Positions 7,651 through 15,427 of a DNA stretch of 64,000 nucleotides are shown piece after piece; position 1 is the first letter of the stretch; each line of letters opens with the position of its first letter. Source of the stretch: Oryzomonas sp. (GTDB taxonomy: Bacteria > Desulfobacterota > Desulfuromonadia > Geobacterales > Pseudopelobacteraceae); assembly GCA_031292255.1 (NCBI GenBank), contig JARLHN010000044.1:1-64000 (forward strand), read 5' to 3'. Below the pieces are notes generated by a model. It made no database searches, was not told the DNA's origin, and saw only the letters and a program-made list of their open reading frames with translations. The position numbers and the translations under genes were made by a program.

Positions 7651-8559
7651 CTATTGACCCGAAGTTGCCACACACACGGTCAAACACTCATCCAGCCGGG
7701 CAATGACGGCCTCCGGCTGCTGCCCAAGATACCGCTGCGCCAGGCCCCAAAAACCTTCCGACAGCGGCGCGCAGACCGTCAACGGTCCCGTCTCCGGCCT
7801 GACTACGACCGTACGGAACGAGTGGAGTGCAAAACCGTCGTAATCAGGCAGCTCTCCCGTGCCGTAACGCTTGTCCCCCAGGACCGGATGGCCGATCATC
7901 TCCAGATGCCGCCTGATTTGGTGCATGCGCCCGCTGATGGGCGTCACGGCCAGCAGGGCATTGCCCGCACCGTTCAGCAGGACCGTGTAACGGGTCTCGG
8001 ACTCCTTCTCGTCCAGCGGCTCCGCAATGACGCCGCTCTCGTCGGGAGCCCCCGTTACCAGCGCCAGGTAGAGCTTGTCCAGGCCGGTTTCCTTGACTTG
8101 GCGACCATACATGCCGGCTGCCGTGGAACTCTTTGCCAGGATCACGACCCCCGATGTCCCCCGATCAAGGCGGTTCACGGGGTAGAGCTTGCACGAGGTG
8201 CCGCGCCAAGCCATGTAGGCCATTCCCTCGTCAACCAGGTTTTTTTCCCGTTCCGCGGTGCGGTGCATGGGGAGGCCGGCCGGTTTGTTGACGATGGCCA
8301 CTTGGTCGTCTTCGTAGAGGAGGTCCAGGGCCGGGCGGGTCGTTATGAGCAGGGAGGTGATGGTGGCGCTTTCCTTCAGGGTCACCCGGTCTTTTACAAC
8401 CAGCATGGTGTCCGCAGTGGCGTCGGCGCCGTTGAGCCGTGCCGCGCCGCCCTTGATCAGCTTGCGGCAATAGCCGGGTGCAGCCATGGGCATGAGGGTG
8501 CGCAGGAAGCTTTCCAGCCTGCGGCAATGGTCGTTGTAAGTTATATCAAAGGAGAGCAT
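7651..8559 (-). CDS. RluA-family pseudouridine synthase
   Basis: 302 aa. N-terminal S4-like RNA-binding region (about 10-60) then the RluA catalytic domain with the signature NRLDRGTSG containing the catalytic Asp, YLALV and the RMHQIRRHL block. It isomerises uridine to pseudouridine in rRNA or tRNA; the position modified cannot be assigned from sequence alone (RluA/RluC/RluD-type). The ribosome site is weak. Upstream intergenic DNA carries dispersed repeat family B. Confidence 0.9.
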   Translation of the reverse strand: MLSFDITYNDHCRRLESFLRTLMPMAAPGYCRKLIKGGAARLNGADATADTMLVVKDRVTLKESATITSLLITTRPALDLLYEDDQVAIVNKPAGLPMHRTAEREKNLVDEGMAYMAWRGTSCKLYPVNRLDRGTSGVVILAKSSTAAGMYGRQVKETGLDKLYLALVTGAPDESGVIAEPLDEKESETRYTVLLNGAGNALLAVTPISGRMHQIRRHLEMIGHPVLGDKRYGTGELPDYDGFALHSFRTVVVRPETGPLTVCAPLSEGFWGLAQRYLGQQPEAVIARLDECLTVCVATSGQ

Positions 8560-8588
8560 GGTTGGGGGGTAATCTCAATGTTGCCGCC

Positions 8589-8703
8589 GATGAACGGGAT
8601 GAACGCAGACAACGTCAAAACCAAATTTAATCGAATTTGGAAGCTATCGGCGTTTATCCTATTCATCCCGGTTCCAGACGCCTTTTCAGGTTTTGTCTTT
8701 TTG
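8589..8703. repeat. Dispersed repeat, family B
   Basis: Contains AACGTCAAAACC, an internal perfect hairpin CCAAATT-TAATCG-AATTTGG, then TATCCTATTCATCCCGGTTCC and CCTTTTCAGGTTTTG. A second, diverged copy is at 54098-54200; fragments occur near 4885, 5005 and 18480. Intergenic between the DUF6485 and pseudouridine synthase genes. Confidence 0.6.
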
Positions 8704-8748
8704 CGCTTGTTTAAGCATGGGAAGTGACTTGGGCGCAGGAACGCGCCC

Positions 8749-8946
8749 CTACAGGGATATCTTGCGGTCCCGCATCAGGTTGACCAGGGAGCGGTCGTAG
8801 CTCTTCTCCCCGGCCGGGGTGAACATACAGGCGGTCGCCTCGCCCCGCTCGCGGTGAAAGGCCACACACTGGCAGCAGTTGCCGCGCCGCGAGCAGGCCG
8901 GGGTGTAGGTACAACGGCAGTCATCGCCGGTTCGAGTACAAGACAT
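8749..8946 (-). CDS. DUF6485 family cysteine-rich small protein
   Basis: 65 aa from ATG at 8946, chosen because AAGGAG lies 8 nt upstream; the open frame extends 11 codons further. Cysteines at residues 3, 10, 12, 18, 24, 25 and 27 (CRCTYTPACSRRGNCCQC) and a later Cys before the AGEKSYDRS block match the DUF6485 pattern as I know it. A metal- or Fe-S-binding role is plausible, none is established. It lies between the pseudouridine synthase and the hisG-flanking repeat. Confidence 0.75.
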   Translation of the reverse strand: MSCTRTGDDCRCTYTPACSRRGNCCQCVAFHRERGEATACMFTPAGEKSYDRSLVNLMRDRKISL

Positions 8947-8964
8947 GATGTTTCTCCTTGGAAC

Positions 8965-9073
8965 GCGCCTTTTCCGCAATCCCGGCGTTGACCTTCAGGA
9001 TGCTTTCGTGCGGCGTAGCGCTGCTACGCCTCCTCGGCATCCCTCGGTCGCCTTGGCCTTGCGAAAAAATCGC
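8965..9073. repeat. 109-bp inverted repeat, left copy, flanking hisG
   Basis: Reverse complement of the segment at 9991-10099 with three mismatches by eye. Contains an internal palindrome GGCGTAGC-A-GCGCTACGCC and ends GCGATTTTTTCGC, itself a short palindrome. The two copies bracket hisG exactly, leaving only 6 bp to the hisG stop on this side. Confidence 0.85.
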
Positions 9074-9079
9074 GTTCCT

Positions 9080-9955
9080 CTAAATGATTTTATTTAAAGG
9101 ATACTCGATGATCCCCTCCGCCCCCAGTTTCAACAACTCCGGAACAATACGACGCACCTCTTTCTCGGACATGATGCTCTCAATGGAGAGCCAGTCGGAG
9201 TTGAAAAGGTGCGAGACGGTCGGATTCTTCAGGCTGGGCAGGACCTTGGTGATGGCCTCGATCCGGTCGGCCGGGGCGTTCATCTTGAGACCGACCATCC
9301 CCTCGGCGGCCAGGGAAGACTTCAGGAGTGTGGCGATCTGTTCGATCTTCTCCCGCTTCCAGGGATCGTCCCAGGAGGCCTTATTGACGATCATGACCGG
9401 CACGGACTCCATCAGGTCGCAGACGATGCGCAGGCCGTTGGCCTTGATGGTCGATCCGGTCTCGGTCACCTCCACGATGGCGTCGCACAGGCCGTCAACT
9501 ACCTTGGCCTCGGTGGCGCCCCAGGAGAACTCTACGTTCACCGGAATGTTGCGTTCGGCAAAGTAGCGCTTGGTGAAACCGACCAGTTCCGTGGAGATAG
9601 TGGCCCCGTGCAGGTCTTCCGGCCCCTGGACCTTGGAGTTTCCGGCCACCACCAGCACCCAGCGGGCCGGGCGGCGCGACACCTTGGAATAGACCATCTC
9701 GCAGACCTCGACCACATCCGCCTGGTTTTCCCTGACCCAGTCGCGGCCGGCGATCCCGGCGTCGATGGTGCCGCGCTCCACATACTTGCCCATCTCCTGA
9801 GGACGGATCAGTTTGCAGTTCATCTCGCTATCGTCAACGCCGGGGAAGTAGCTGCGGGACGAGATGCTGATCTGCCAGCCGGACTTGCTGAACAGCTCGA
9901 CAGTGGCGTTTTCCAGGCTCCCTTTAGGTATACCAAAGTTCAAAATATTAGGCAT
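9080..9955 (-). CDS. hisG: ATP phosphoribosyltransferase, long form
   Basis: 291 aa; first step of histidine biosynthesis (ATP + PRPP to PR-ATP). Recognised by the N-terminal [19 protein letters not shown], the PRPP-binding block [13 protein letters not shown] and a C-terminal regulatory domain (about 215-291) typical of the long, hexameric, histidine-inhibited form that needs no HisZ. GAGG site upstream of ATG. hisI lies just upstream in the same direction, separated by one arm of the 109-bp inverted repeat. Confidence 0.95.
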   Translation of the reverse strand: MPNILNFGIPKGSLENATVELFSKSGWQISISSRSYFPGVDDSEMNCKLIRPQEMGKYVERGTIDAGIAGRDWVRENQADVVEVCEMVYSKVSRRPARWVLVVAGNSKVQGPEDLHGATISTELVGFTKRYFAERNIPVNVEFSWGATEAKVVDGLCDAIVEVTETGSTIKANGLRIVCDLMESVPVMIVNKASWDDPWKREKIEQIATLLKSSLAAEGMVGLKMNAPADRIEAITKVLPSLKNPTVSHLFNSDWLSIESIMSEKEVRRIVPELLKLGAEGIIEYPLNKII

Positions 9956-9990
9956 AACAACCTCGCATGATGTCGATTTTGTTGATGGAT

Positions 9991-10099
9991 GCGATTTTTT
10001 CGCAAGGCCAAGGCGACCGAGGGATGCCGAGGAGGCGTAGCAGCGCTACGCCGCACGACAGCACCCCGAAGGTCAACGCCGGGATTGCGGAAAAGGCGC
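9991..10099. repeat. 109-bp inverted repeat, right copy, flanking hisG
   Basis: Inverted partner of 8965-9073. It fills the 146-bp space between the hisI stop (10102) and the hisG start (9955), so it would be transcribed between the two genes and could form a strong internal stem-loop. Confidence 0.85.
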
Positions 10100-10101
10100 A
10101 T

Positions 10102-10482
10102 TCATCCCTTCTTATAGACTTCGTCCGGGTTGAAGAGGGGGTTGCTATGCTCCACCCACTGTCCATCCTCCCACCGGACATAAAAACAACTGCGGTTGCC
10201 GGTATGGCAGGCGGCCGGGCCGTTCTGCTTGACCTTGATCACCACGGTGTCGGCATCGCAATCGGTCAGCACCTCCATAACCTCCTGGGTGTTGCCCGAC
10301 TCCTCGCCCTTCATCCAGTACTTGTTGCGGGTGCGGCTGAAAAACCAGGTCTTGCCGCTCTCCAGGGTCAGGTCCAGGGTCTTCTTGTCCATGAAGGCCA
10401 CCATCAGCACCTCGCCGGAGGCGTAGTCCTGGATAATGGCCGGGATCAGGCCGCCCATCTTGTCGAAATCGATCTGAATCAT
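10102..10482 (-). CDS. hisI: Phosphoribosyl-AMP cyclohydrolase
   Basis: 126 aa, single-domain HisI; opens the purine ring of PR-AMP in histidine biosynthesis. Metal ligands are visible in DCDADT and the Cys motif CHTGNRSCF; the [19 protein letters not shown] block is characteristic. No HisE domain is fused. It precedes hisG on the minus strand. Confidence 0.95.
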   Translation of the reverse strand: MIQIDFDKMGGLIPAIIQDYASGEVLMVAFMDKKTLDLTLESGKTWFFSRTRNKYWMKGEESGNTQEVMEVLTDCDADTVVIKVKQNGPAACHTGNRSCFYVRWEDGQWVEHSNPLFNPDEVYKKG

Positions 10483-10589
10483 CTCTCCCCCTACGAATTA
10501 ATTGAATTTGAAATTATACGGAAATACCCTGCCGAATGCAATCGGCAAGAGCATGCCGCAGGTTATTCCGGTTTCAAATCAAAGACGAC

Positions 10590-10738
10590 ATCAAAGCGGC
10601 AAGGATCGAGGCGACGAAGGCATACAGATAGTACGTTGAGGAGCCGAAGACAAGTCAACACAATTTTCGGAGCAAATTGGACCGCGAAAGCGCCCCGCAA
10701 GGGGGAGGCCGAAGGCCTCGTCAAAATGCCGCTTTGAT
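10590..10738. repeat. Dispersed repeat, family C (long copy)
   Basis: Bounded by the inverted pair ATCAAAGCGGCA and TGCCGCTTTGAT. It includes GCCGAAGACAAGTCAACACA and TTGGACCGCGAAAGCGCCCC. The right half matches the fragment at 2915-2965. It occupies the space between hisI and the transglycosylase gene; nothing else is seen in 10483-10750. Confidence 0.7.
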
Positions 10739-10750
10739 TTGGAATTGGAA

Positions 10751-12844
10751 TTACTTGATCCCATACAACTGCCGGTAGGTGGCGGCCGAGGCGTAGACCT
10801 TCTTTACGTACTCCCGCGTTTCCTGGTAGGGGATGTTTTCGATGAACTCGTCCTTCTTAAGCCCCTTGAAGCTCTTTTTCCACCGTTCCACGGCCGTTGC
10901 CCCGGCGTTGTAGGCGGCTATGGAATAGATCACATCCCCGTCAAACCCCTTGAGCAGTCCCCGGAGATGTTTGGTTCCCAGTGTAAGGTTGCAACCGGGC
11001 GAGACGAGACTCTGGGGGTCGAAATGCACCTTCTCCCCTGCCGTCTGCCTGGCGGTGGCCGGCATGAGCTGCATCAGGCCGATGGCGCCTGCGCCGGATC
11101 TTATGGTCGGAGAGAATCTGCTTTCGGCCCGGACCAGGGCAAAAACCAGCCCCTCCGAAAGGCCGTTGGCGGCGGCCTGCTGCCGGATCTGTTCCGTATA
11201 GGCCACCGGATAACCGGCCGTCCAGAGCGGCAGATTCGCTGTTTCCCACTTTATCGGACGGTTTTGCAGGAACAGGGCGATGGCGGAACCATAGTCCCCG
11301 GTTTCCAGATAGATGCGGGCCAGTCCCTGGAACGACACCTTTTTGTCGCCGATCCTCTTGCGGGCGGCAGCCACCTCGGCCCGCGCCTCCTCCACCATCC
11401 CCAGTGCCGCCAGCAGGCGCGGCTTCTCGAAGCCGGACAGCAAGGGCAATTCCGCCAGGGCATTGCGCGGCCCCAGAGACTGGCGCTGGTCAGTGATACC
11501 CTGCCGGTCCCGTTGCCAGGTGGCGTAGAATCCGGACGGGTATTCATCCAGAAGCTGGCGGTAATAGACGGCGGCATCGGCATTCGCCGCATTTTCCAGC
11601 GCCCTGGCCAGCCAGTACAGCGCTTTTTCCCTCACGCCGTCGTCTTTGAGCTGCGCCTTGAACGCTTCGGCGGCCACGGCGTAGTCGCCGGCCAGGTAGC
11701 GGCACCAGGCGTCCTCCCAGGCGGCGCGGGGCACGAATTTCGACTCGGGGAAGCTCTTGGGAAGCAGTTCGTACAGGCGTGCCGCCTCTGCGAAACTTCC
11801 CATGTTTTTGCGCAGGCCGGCCGCCTCGACCAGGGCGTTGTCGGCAAACCCCTGTTGCTTCCCTTCGCCGACCAGTTCCATGTAGAGGGCATACGCCTGC
11901 GCATCCTGGCCCTGGCGTTCCAGGGACTTGGCCCGCCAGAAGCGCGCCTCGGAGCTGATGTCCGCCACAGGGCTGGCGGTTGCCCGGAGAAAATATTTTT
12001 CGGCCAGCTTGAAATTCCGCAGGTGGTAGTGGTTCATGCCGGTCCGGAAATCCACCCGGCTGGCAAAGCCCGGGGGCTGACCTTCGGTCGGGATCGTTGC
12101 CAGCGCCTTCAGGGCCGCGGTGAACTCGTTCCGGGTATACAGGCTGGAGGCCCGGCGGAAAAGTTCCTCAGACGTAAACCCGGTGGCCTTGACGCCGCTC
12201 TTTTCCAGGTCGGCCAGCCGTTCCCGTGATTGTTTTGCCTGGGCCGAGGTCGGATTGTTCAGCCAGACGCTGCGGAAGACCTGGGCCGCCCCCTCCTTGT
12301 CGCCAATCTCCTCCCGGCTGCGGGCCGACAGGAACAAGGCGTCCACCGAGTCTCCGCCGGCGGCGTATTGCTCCACAAAGGCCTGATACGCCTTGAGCGC
12401 CCCGCGGTAATCACCGGCCCCGAACATGCTGTCCGCAGCCAGTTTGTCGGCACGGCGGATCAACAGGGAGCCGGGGTAGGTCCTTGCAACGGCCATGGCC
12501 TTGGCTGCGGCCTCGGCATACCGCTTCTGTTTCATCAGCGCCTCGGCCTGGTACAGGGCCGCGTAGTCCGCCACCAACGGCAGCTTCTGCTCGGCCTCGA
12601 CCAGCAGTGGCAAGGCCACGTCCCCCTTTCCCAGGTGCAGGGCGGCCACGCCGAGCAGAAAGCTGCGCTGTGGCGATTCGGCGCATTTCTTGGCCATGGC
12701 ATAAGCGTCGGTGTAATTCTTTTCGCGAAACTGTGCGGCGGCAAGGGAGACCAGATCGTCGGCACGGGATGAGATTGCAGCGGGGAGACAGAGGGATACG
12801 CCGGTCAGGGCGACCAGGAACGGCTTATATGGAGCGTGAAACAT
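10751..12844 (-). CDS. Slt70-type soluble lytic murein transglycosylase
   Basis: 697 aa from ATG at 12844, which begins a signal peptide (MFHAPYKPFLVAL... ending around SSRA); the frame extends 14 codons further without support. The body is a long alpha-solenoid of TPR-like helical repeats (about 25-520) as in Slt70, followed by a C-terminal SLT domain with catalytic Glu in VRAESRFSP, then GAIGLMQLMPATA and AAYNAG. It cleaves peptidoglycan glycan strands to 1,6-anhydromuropeptides in the periplasm. Length fits the family. Confidence 0.92.
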   Translation of the reverse strand: MFHAPYKPFLVALTGVSLCLPAAISSRADDLVSLAAAQFREKNYTDAYAMAKKCAESPQRSFLLGVAALHLGKGDVALPLLVEAEQKLPLVADYAALYQAEALMKQKRYAEAAAKAMAVARTYPGSLLIRRADKLAADSMFGAGDYRGALKAYQAFVEQYAAGGDSVDALFLSARSREEIGDKEGAAQVFRSVWLNNPTSAQAKQSRERLADLEKSGVKATGFTSEELFRRASSLYTRNEFTAALKALATIPTEGQPPGFASRVDFRTGMNHYHLRNFKLAEKYFLRATASPVADISSEARFWRAKSLERQGQDAQAYALYMELVGEGKQQGFADNALVEAAGLRKNMGSFAEAARLYELLPKSFPESKFVPRAAWEDAWCRYLAGDYAVAAEAFKAQLKDDGVREKALYWLARALENAANADAAVYYRQLLDEYPSGFYATWQRDRQGITDQRQSLGPRNALAELPLLSGFEKPRLLAALGMVEEARAEVAAARKRIGDKKVSFQGLARIYLETGDYGSAIALFLQNRPIKWETANLPLWTAGYPVAYTEQIRQQAAANGLSEGLVFALVRAESRFSPTIRSGAGAIGLMQLMPATARQTAGEKVHFDPQSLVSPGCNLTLGTKHLRGLLKGFDGDVIYSIAAYNAGATAVERWKKSFKGLKKDEFIENIPYQETREYVKKVYASAATYRQLYGIK

Positions 12845-12859
12845 GAACCTGCCTTTCGT

Positions 12860-13138
12860 AAAAAAGGGCCGCGGGCACGTGCCCATGGCCCTGCTGTGTA
12901 ATGATTCGTTTTGAACAAAAACGTTCTCTCACTCGCTCGCCATCGTTCGCTAAAACCCACGAAGACACCGAGAATACCAGGAGCAAGGCAAGTAAGATCA
13001 ACGATTCTTGATGGTGGTTTTTACCCAAAAATGTTTTTGTGTTTCTCTAAGAATCTCTGTGCCATTGTGAGCTCTATGAGAGAAAGCCTTTGACGAAATG
13101 TTTTTGCTTTTCTCAGTATCTCAATGGCTGAAGTCCGT
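12860..13138. repeat. Repeat-filled intergenic region
   Basis: Begins with a GC-rich hairpin (AGGGCCGCGGGCACGTGCCC...GGCCCT). The rest is degenerate family A material: ACGAAGACACCGAGAATACC, then two direct copies of AAATGTTTTTG(T/C)(G/T)TTTCTC at about 13028 and 13098. No gene is supported; the open minus-strand stretch here is an artefact of the repeat. Confidence 0.55.
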
Positions 13139-14020
13139 TTAACGTTGGGCCAATAGCCGCTTTCCCACCCAATGACTGGCGAACTGGTAGGCGATGCGGC
13201 CGCTACGGTCCCCTTTTTGCTGGGACCAGAGGATGGCCGCCTGCCGGGCCTCGTCATCCCAGATCGACTCGGTGTCCTGCCTGGCGCACAGCTTGCTCAC
13301 CCACTGTCGGACCACCTCCACGTACTGGTCCTGGCTGAAGGGGTGGAAGCCCACCCAGAGGCCGAAGCGCCCGGACAGGGAAATCTTTTCCTCCACCGCC
13401 TCGCCGTGGTGTATTTCATTATTATAGAGCATGGCCCCGCGGTTGTCACTCTCATACTCGGGCAGCAGGTGACGGCGATTGGAGGTAACGTAGATCAGGA
13501 CATTCTCCGGCGGCGCGTAGACCGAGCCGTCCAGGGCACTCTTCAGCATCTTGTAGCTGGACTCGCCGGTTTCAAAGGAGACGTCGTCGGAGAACACGAG
13601 AAAACGGTACGGCTCTGTCTTGATGACATCCACAATATCCGGCAGGTGAACCAGATCGTCCTTGTCCACCTGGATGACCCGCAGCCCCCGGCCTGCATAG
13701 CTGTCGAGGATAGCCCGCACCAGGGAGGACTTGCCGGTCCCCCGGGTCCCCCACAACAGGCAGTTGTTGGCCGGCAGCCCGGACAGGAACTGCCGGGTAT
13801 TCTCCTCCACCACCCGCTTCTGTTCGTCGATACCCAGGAGGTCGTCCAGGGTGATGCTCGCCACCACGTCCAGCGGCTCCAGGTAGCCGGCAAAGGAATG
13901 GCGGTGCCAGTTGGCGGCTGTGGTGACGGACCAGTCGATACGCGGGATCGGCCGAGGGAGGAGTTGTTCCAGCGAGGTCAGCACCCGCTTGAGCTGTGCT
14001 GTCAGTTCGGGGTCGAGCAT
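13139..14020 (-). CDS. DUF815 family AAA ATPase
   Basis: 293 aa. Walker A GTRGTGKSSL at about 90-99, Walker B-like RFLVFSDDVSFE, sensor region NVLIYVTSNRRHLLPEY and a C-terminal lid. This order and the LLGIDEQKRVVEENTRQFLSG stretch are diagnostic of DUF815. The family is AAA+ and of unknown biological role. Two DUF507 genes and a cytochrome follow upstream on the same strand. Confidence 0.9.
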   Translation of the reverse strand: MLDPELTAQLKRVLTSLEQLLPRPIPRIDWSVTTAANWHRHSFAGYLEPLDVVASITLDDLLGIDEQKRVVEENTRQFLSGLPANNCLLWGTRGTGKSSLVRAILDSYAGRGLRVIQVDKDDLVHLPDIVDVIKTEPYRFLVFSDDVSFETGESSYKMLKSALDGSVYAPPENVLIYVTSNRRHLLPEYESDNRGAMLYNNEIHHGEAVEEKISLSGRFGLWVGFHPFSQDQYVEVVRQWVSKLCARQDTESIWDDEARQAAILWSQQKGDRSGRIAYQFASHWVGKRLLAQR

Positions 14021-14130
14021 GTGTCTTTGATCTTTCCGTGTTGTTGTCAGGGTTCACATCTTGGAGCCGCAACGGCGGCAGCAGCCGAAAAGCCGCAATT
14101 ACGACTACGAACTAACCGCGTGGGGCACTG

Positions 14131-14391
14131 TTACAGGTGCCGCTTGGCCAACTCTTCCTGGTAGAATTTTTGGTAGAGGATATCCCAGTCCCGGCTTCCC
14201 GGCGCCCGGTTCCGAAGCTTGTTGCGCACCGCCTCGTCGATCTCCTCCACGGCGCCGAAGAAGGCGCCCAGGGATTGCTTGACCCGGGCCAGGGCCCGGT
14301 TTTCGTCGGTTACATCGGCCAGGTCTTCGCGCCAGATGTGGTCCACGATCCCGTGGGCCATGTGGGATATGCGGTCTTCGGAGAGGCTCAT
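14131..14391 (-). CDS. DUF507 family protein
   Basis: 86 aa, all-helical, beginning MSLSEDRISHMAHGIVDHIW. It is similar in plan to its upstream neighbour (MRLREDQIHRLAEKVYSDLA), so the two are tandem paralogues. The start overlaps the neighbour's stop by 4 nt (ATGA), indicating translational coupling. DUF507 has no assigned function. Confidence 0.85.
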   Translation of the reverse strand: MSLSEDRISHMAHGIVDHIWREDLADVTDENRALARVKQSLGAFFGAVEEIDEAVRNKLRNRAPGSRDWDILYQKFYQEELAKRHL

Positions 14392-14675
14392 AATACGATC
14401 TTCCGTTCCTTTGCCAACTTTTCCTTGATCATTCTGAGCATCTTGCGCCGGTCGATCTCCGCGGCGCCCCGCCCCATGGCGGCAACGGTCTCGTCCAGCA
14501 GCCGCTCTGCGTCGCGCTCCAGTTGTTGCTCGCGGCCGAGATCAAGGCCTATGGCCTTGACTATCCCCGCCACCACGGCGCCCCGTTCCCCCTTGGGCAA
14601 GATCAGCCCATCGTTGGCAAGGTCACTGTACACCTTTTCGGCCAGGCGGTGTATCTGGTCTTCCCTCAGTCGCAT
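14388..14675 (-). CDS. DUF507 family protein
   Basis: 95 aa, helical and strongly charged (ends KLAKERKIVL). First of a coupled pair with the gene at 14131-14391. A GGGG-rich ribosome site lies upstream. It follows the cytochrome gene by 55 bp, so the three may be co-transcribed. Function unknown. Confidence 0.85.
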   Translation of the reverse strand: MRLREDQIHRLAEKVYSDLANDGLILPKGERGAVVAGIVKAIGLDLGREQQLERDAERLLDETVAAMGRGAAEIDRRKMLRMIKEKLAKERKIVL

Positions 14676-14730
14676 ATTCCCCCAAAGAAAGAAGGCCCGC
14701 CGTGGGGCAGGCCTTCGGTTCGCGTCGCTG

Positions 14731-15039
14731 CTATTTCAGAGTCTTCAGGTACCCCAGCAGGGCGGTCATATCCACCTTGGCAAGGGTCTTGAAAGAGGGC
14801 ATGGAGGTGGAGGGGTTCTTCTTCTTGGGGTTTTCCAACTGGGCCTTGAGGTCGCCTTCCTTCAGCCTGGCGGCGACCTTGGTGAGTTCCGGGCCTATGG
14901 CGCCACCCTTGCCGTTGACAATGTGGCAGATGGCGCACTTCTGTTTGAATACCTGCTCACCCTTGCTCTCGGCCTGGGCGGCAACCGTGACGAACGCTAC
15001 GGCAGCAAAAACGGCGATGATGGCAACTGCGCGTCTCAT
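14731..15039 (-). CDS. Small periplasmic monohaem c-type cytochrome
   Basis: 102 aa from ATG at 15039 (AAGGAG 8 nt upstream); the frame is open further up but that part is not a signal. Signal peptide to about AAQA, one haem site CAICH, and a downstream Met in SMPSF as the probable sixth ligand, giving a class I cytochrome c of about 80 residues after cleavage. Likely electron carrier in the periplasm. Confidence 0.92.
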   Translation of the reverse strand: MRRAVAIIAVFAAVAFVTVAAQAESKGEQVFKQKCAICHIVNGKGGAIGPELTKVAARLKEGDLKAQLENPKKKNPSTSMPSFKTLAKVDMTALLGYLKTLK

Positions 15040-15258
15040 GACAAATCTCCTTGGGATTAATCGGATTGGCGGCACATTGTACCCAATCCGGCTGAAATTG
15101 CAATCCATAAACTTTGTGACTTTCCCTCTACTCCCTTATGTGTGTAAAAATTTGTACAACCGTGAGGAACCATTTGTTTGTTATAAATGTTGTATTATTC
15201 ATCCCGATTTCCTATAAATAGACTGTAATACATCAGATAATATTCAGAAGGGGGCTGT

Positions 15259-15375
15259 GTGCCGGAAAAAAAATTTTTGATCTTCCTGGGGATAGTTGCA
15301 GTGGTTCTGATATCGCTTCTCCCCGCCGCTATCAAGCATTTCAGGGAGCATATAAAAAGCCAGAAGAAAAAATGA
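15259..15375 (+). CDS. 38-aa single-span membrane peptide
   Basis: Found by reading the sequence: GTG start at 15259 with an AGAAGGGGG ribosome site 5-8 nt upstream, coding VPEKKFLIFLGIVAVVLISL followed by LPAAIKHFREHIKSQKKK and TGA. One hydrophobic helix with a basic C-terminus, so probably inserted with the C-terminus in the cytoplasm. It ends 52 nt before hemW. No homologue recognised; coding status rests on the ribosome site and composition. Confidence 0.5.
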   Translation: MPEKKFLIFLGIVAVVLISLLPAAIKHFREHIKSQKKK

Positions 15376-15427
15376 AGCCCGCGTCTCCATCAGCCACGGC
15401 AAACCCCAGCGTTCACACAACGCTCTG

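Noticed and set aside
10739-12229. 496-codon plus-strand frame opposite the transglycosylase
   Set aside because: Shadow frame; the minus strand has the SLT domain and signal peptide.
12825-13028. Open minus-strand frame with a hydrophobic start (MGKNHHQESLILLALLLVFS)
   Set aside because: The stretch is made of family A repeat material and overlaps the transglycosylase signal region; no ribosome site.
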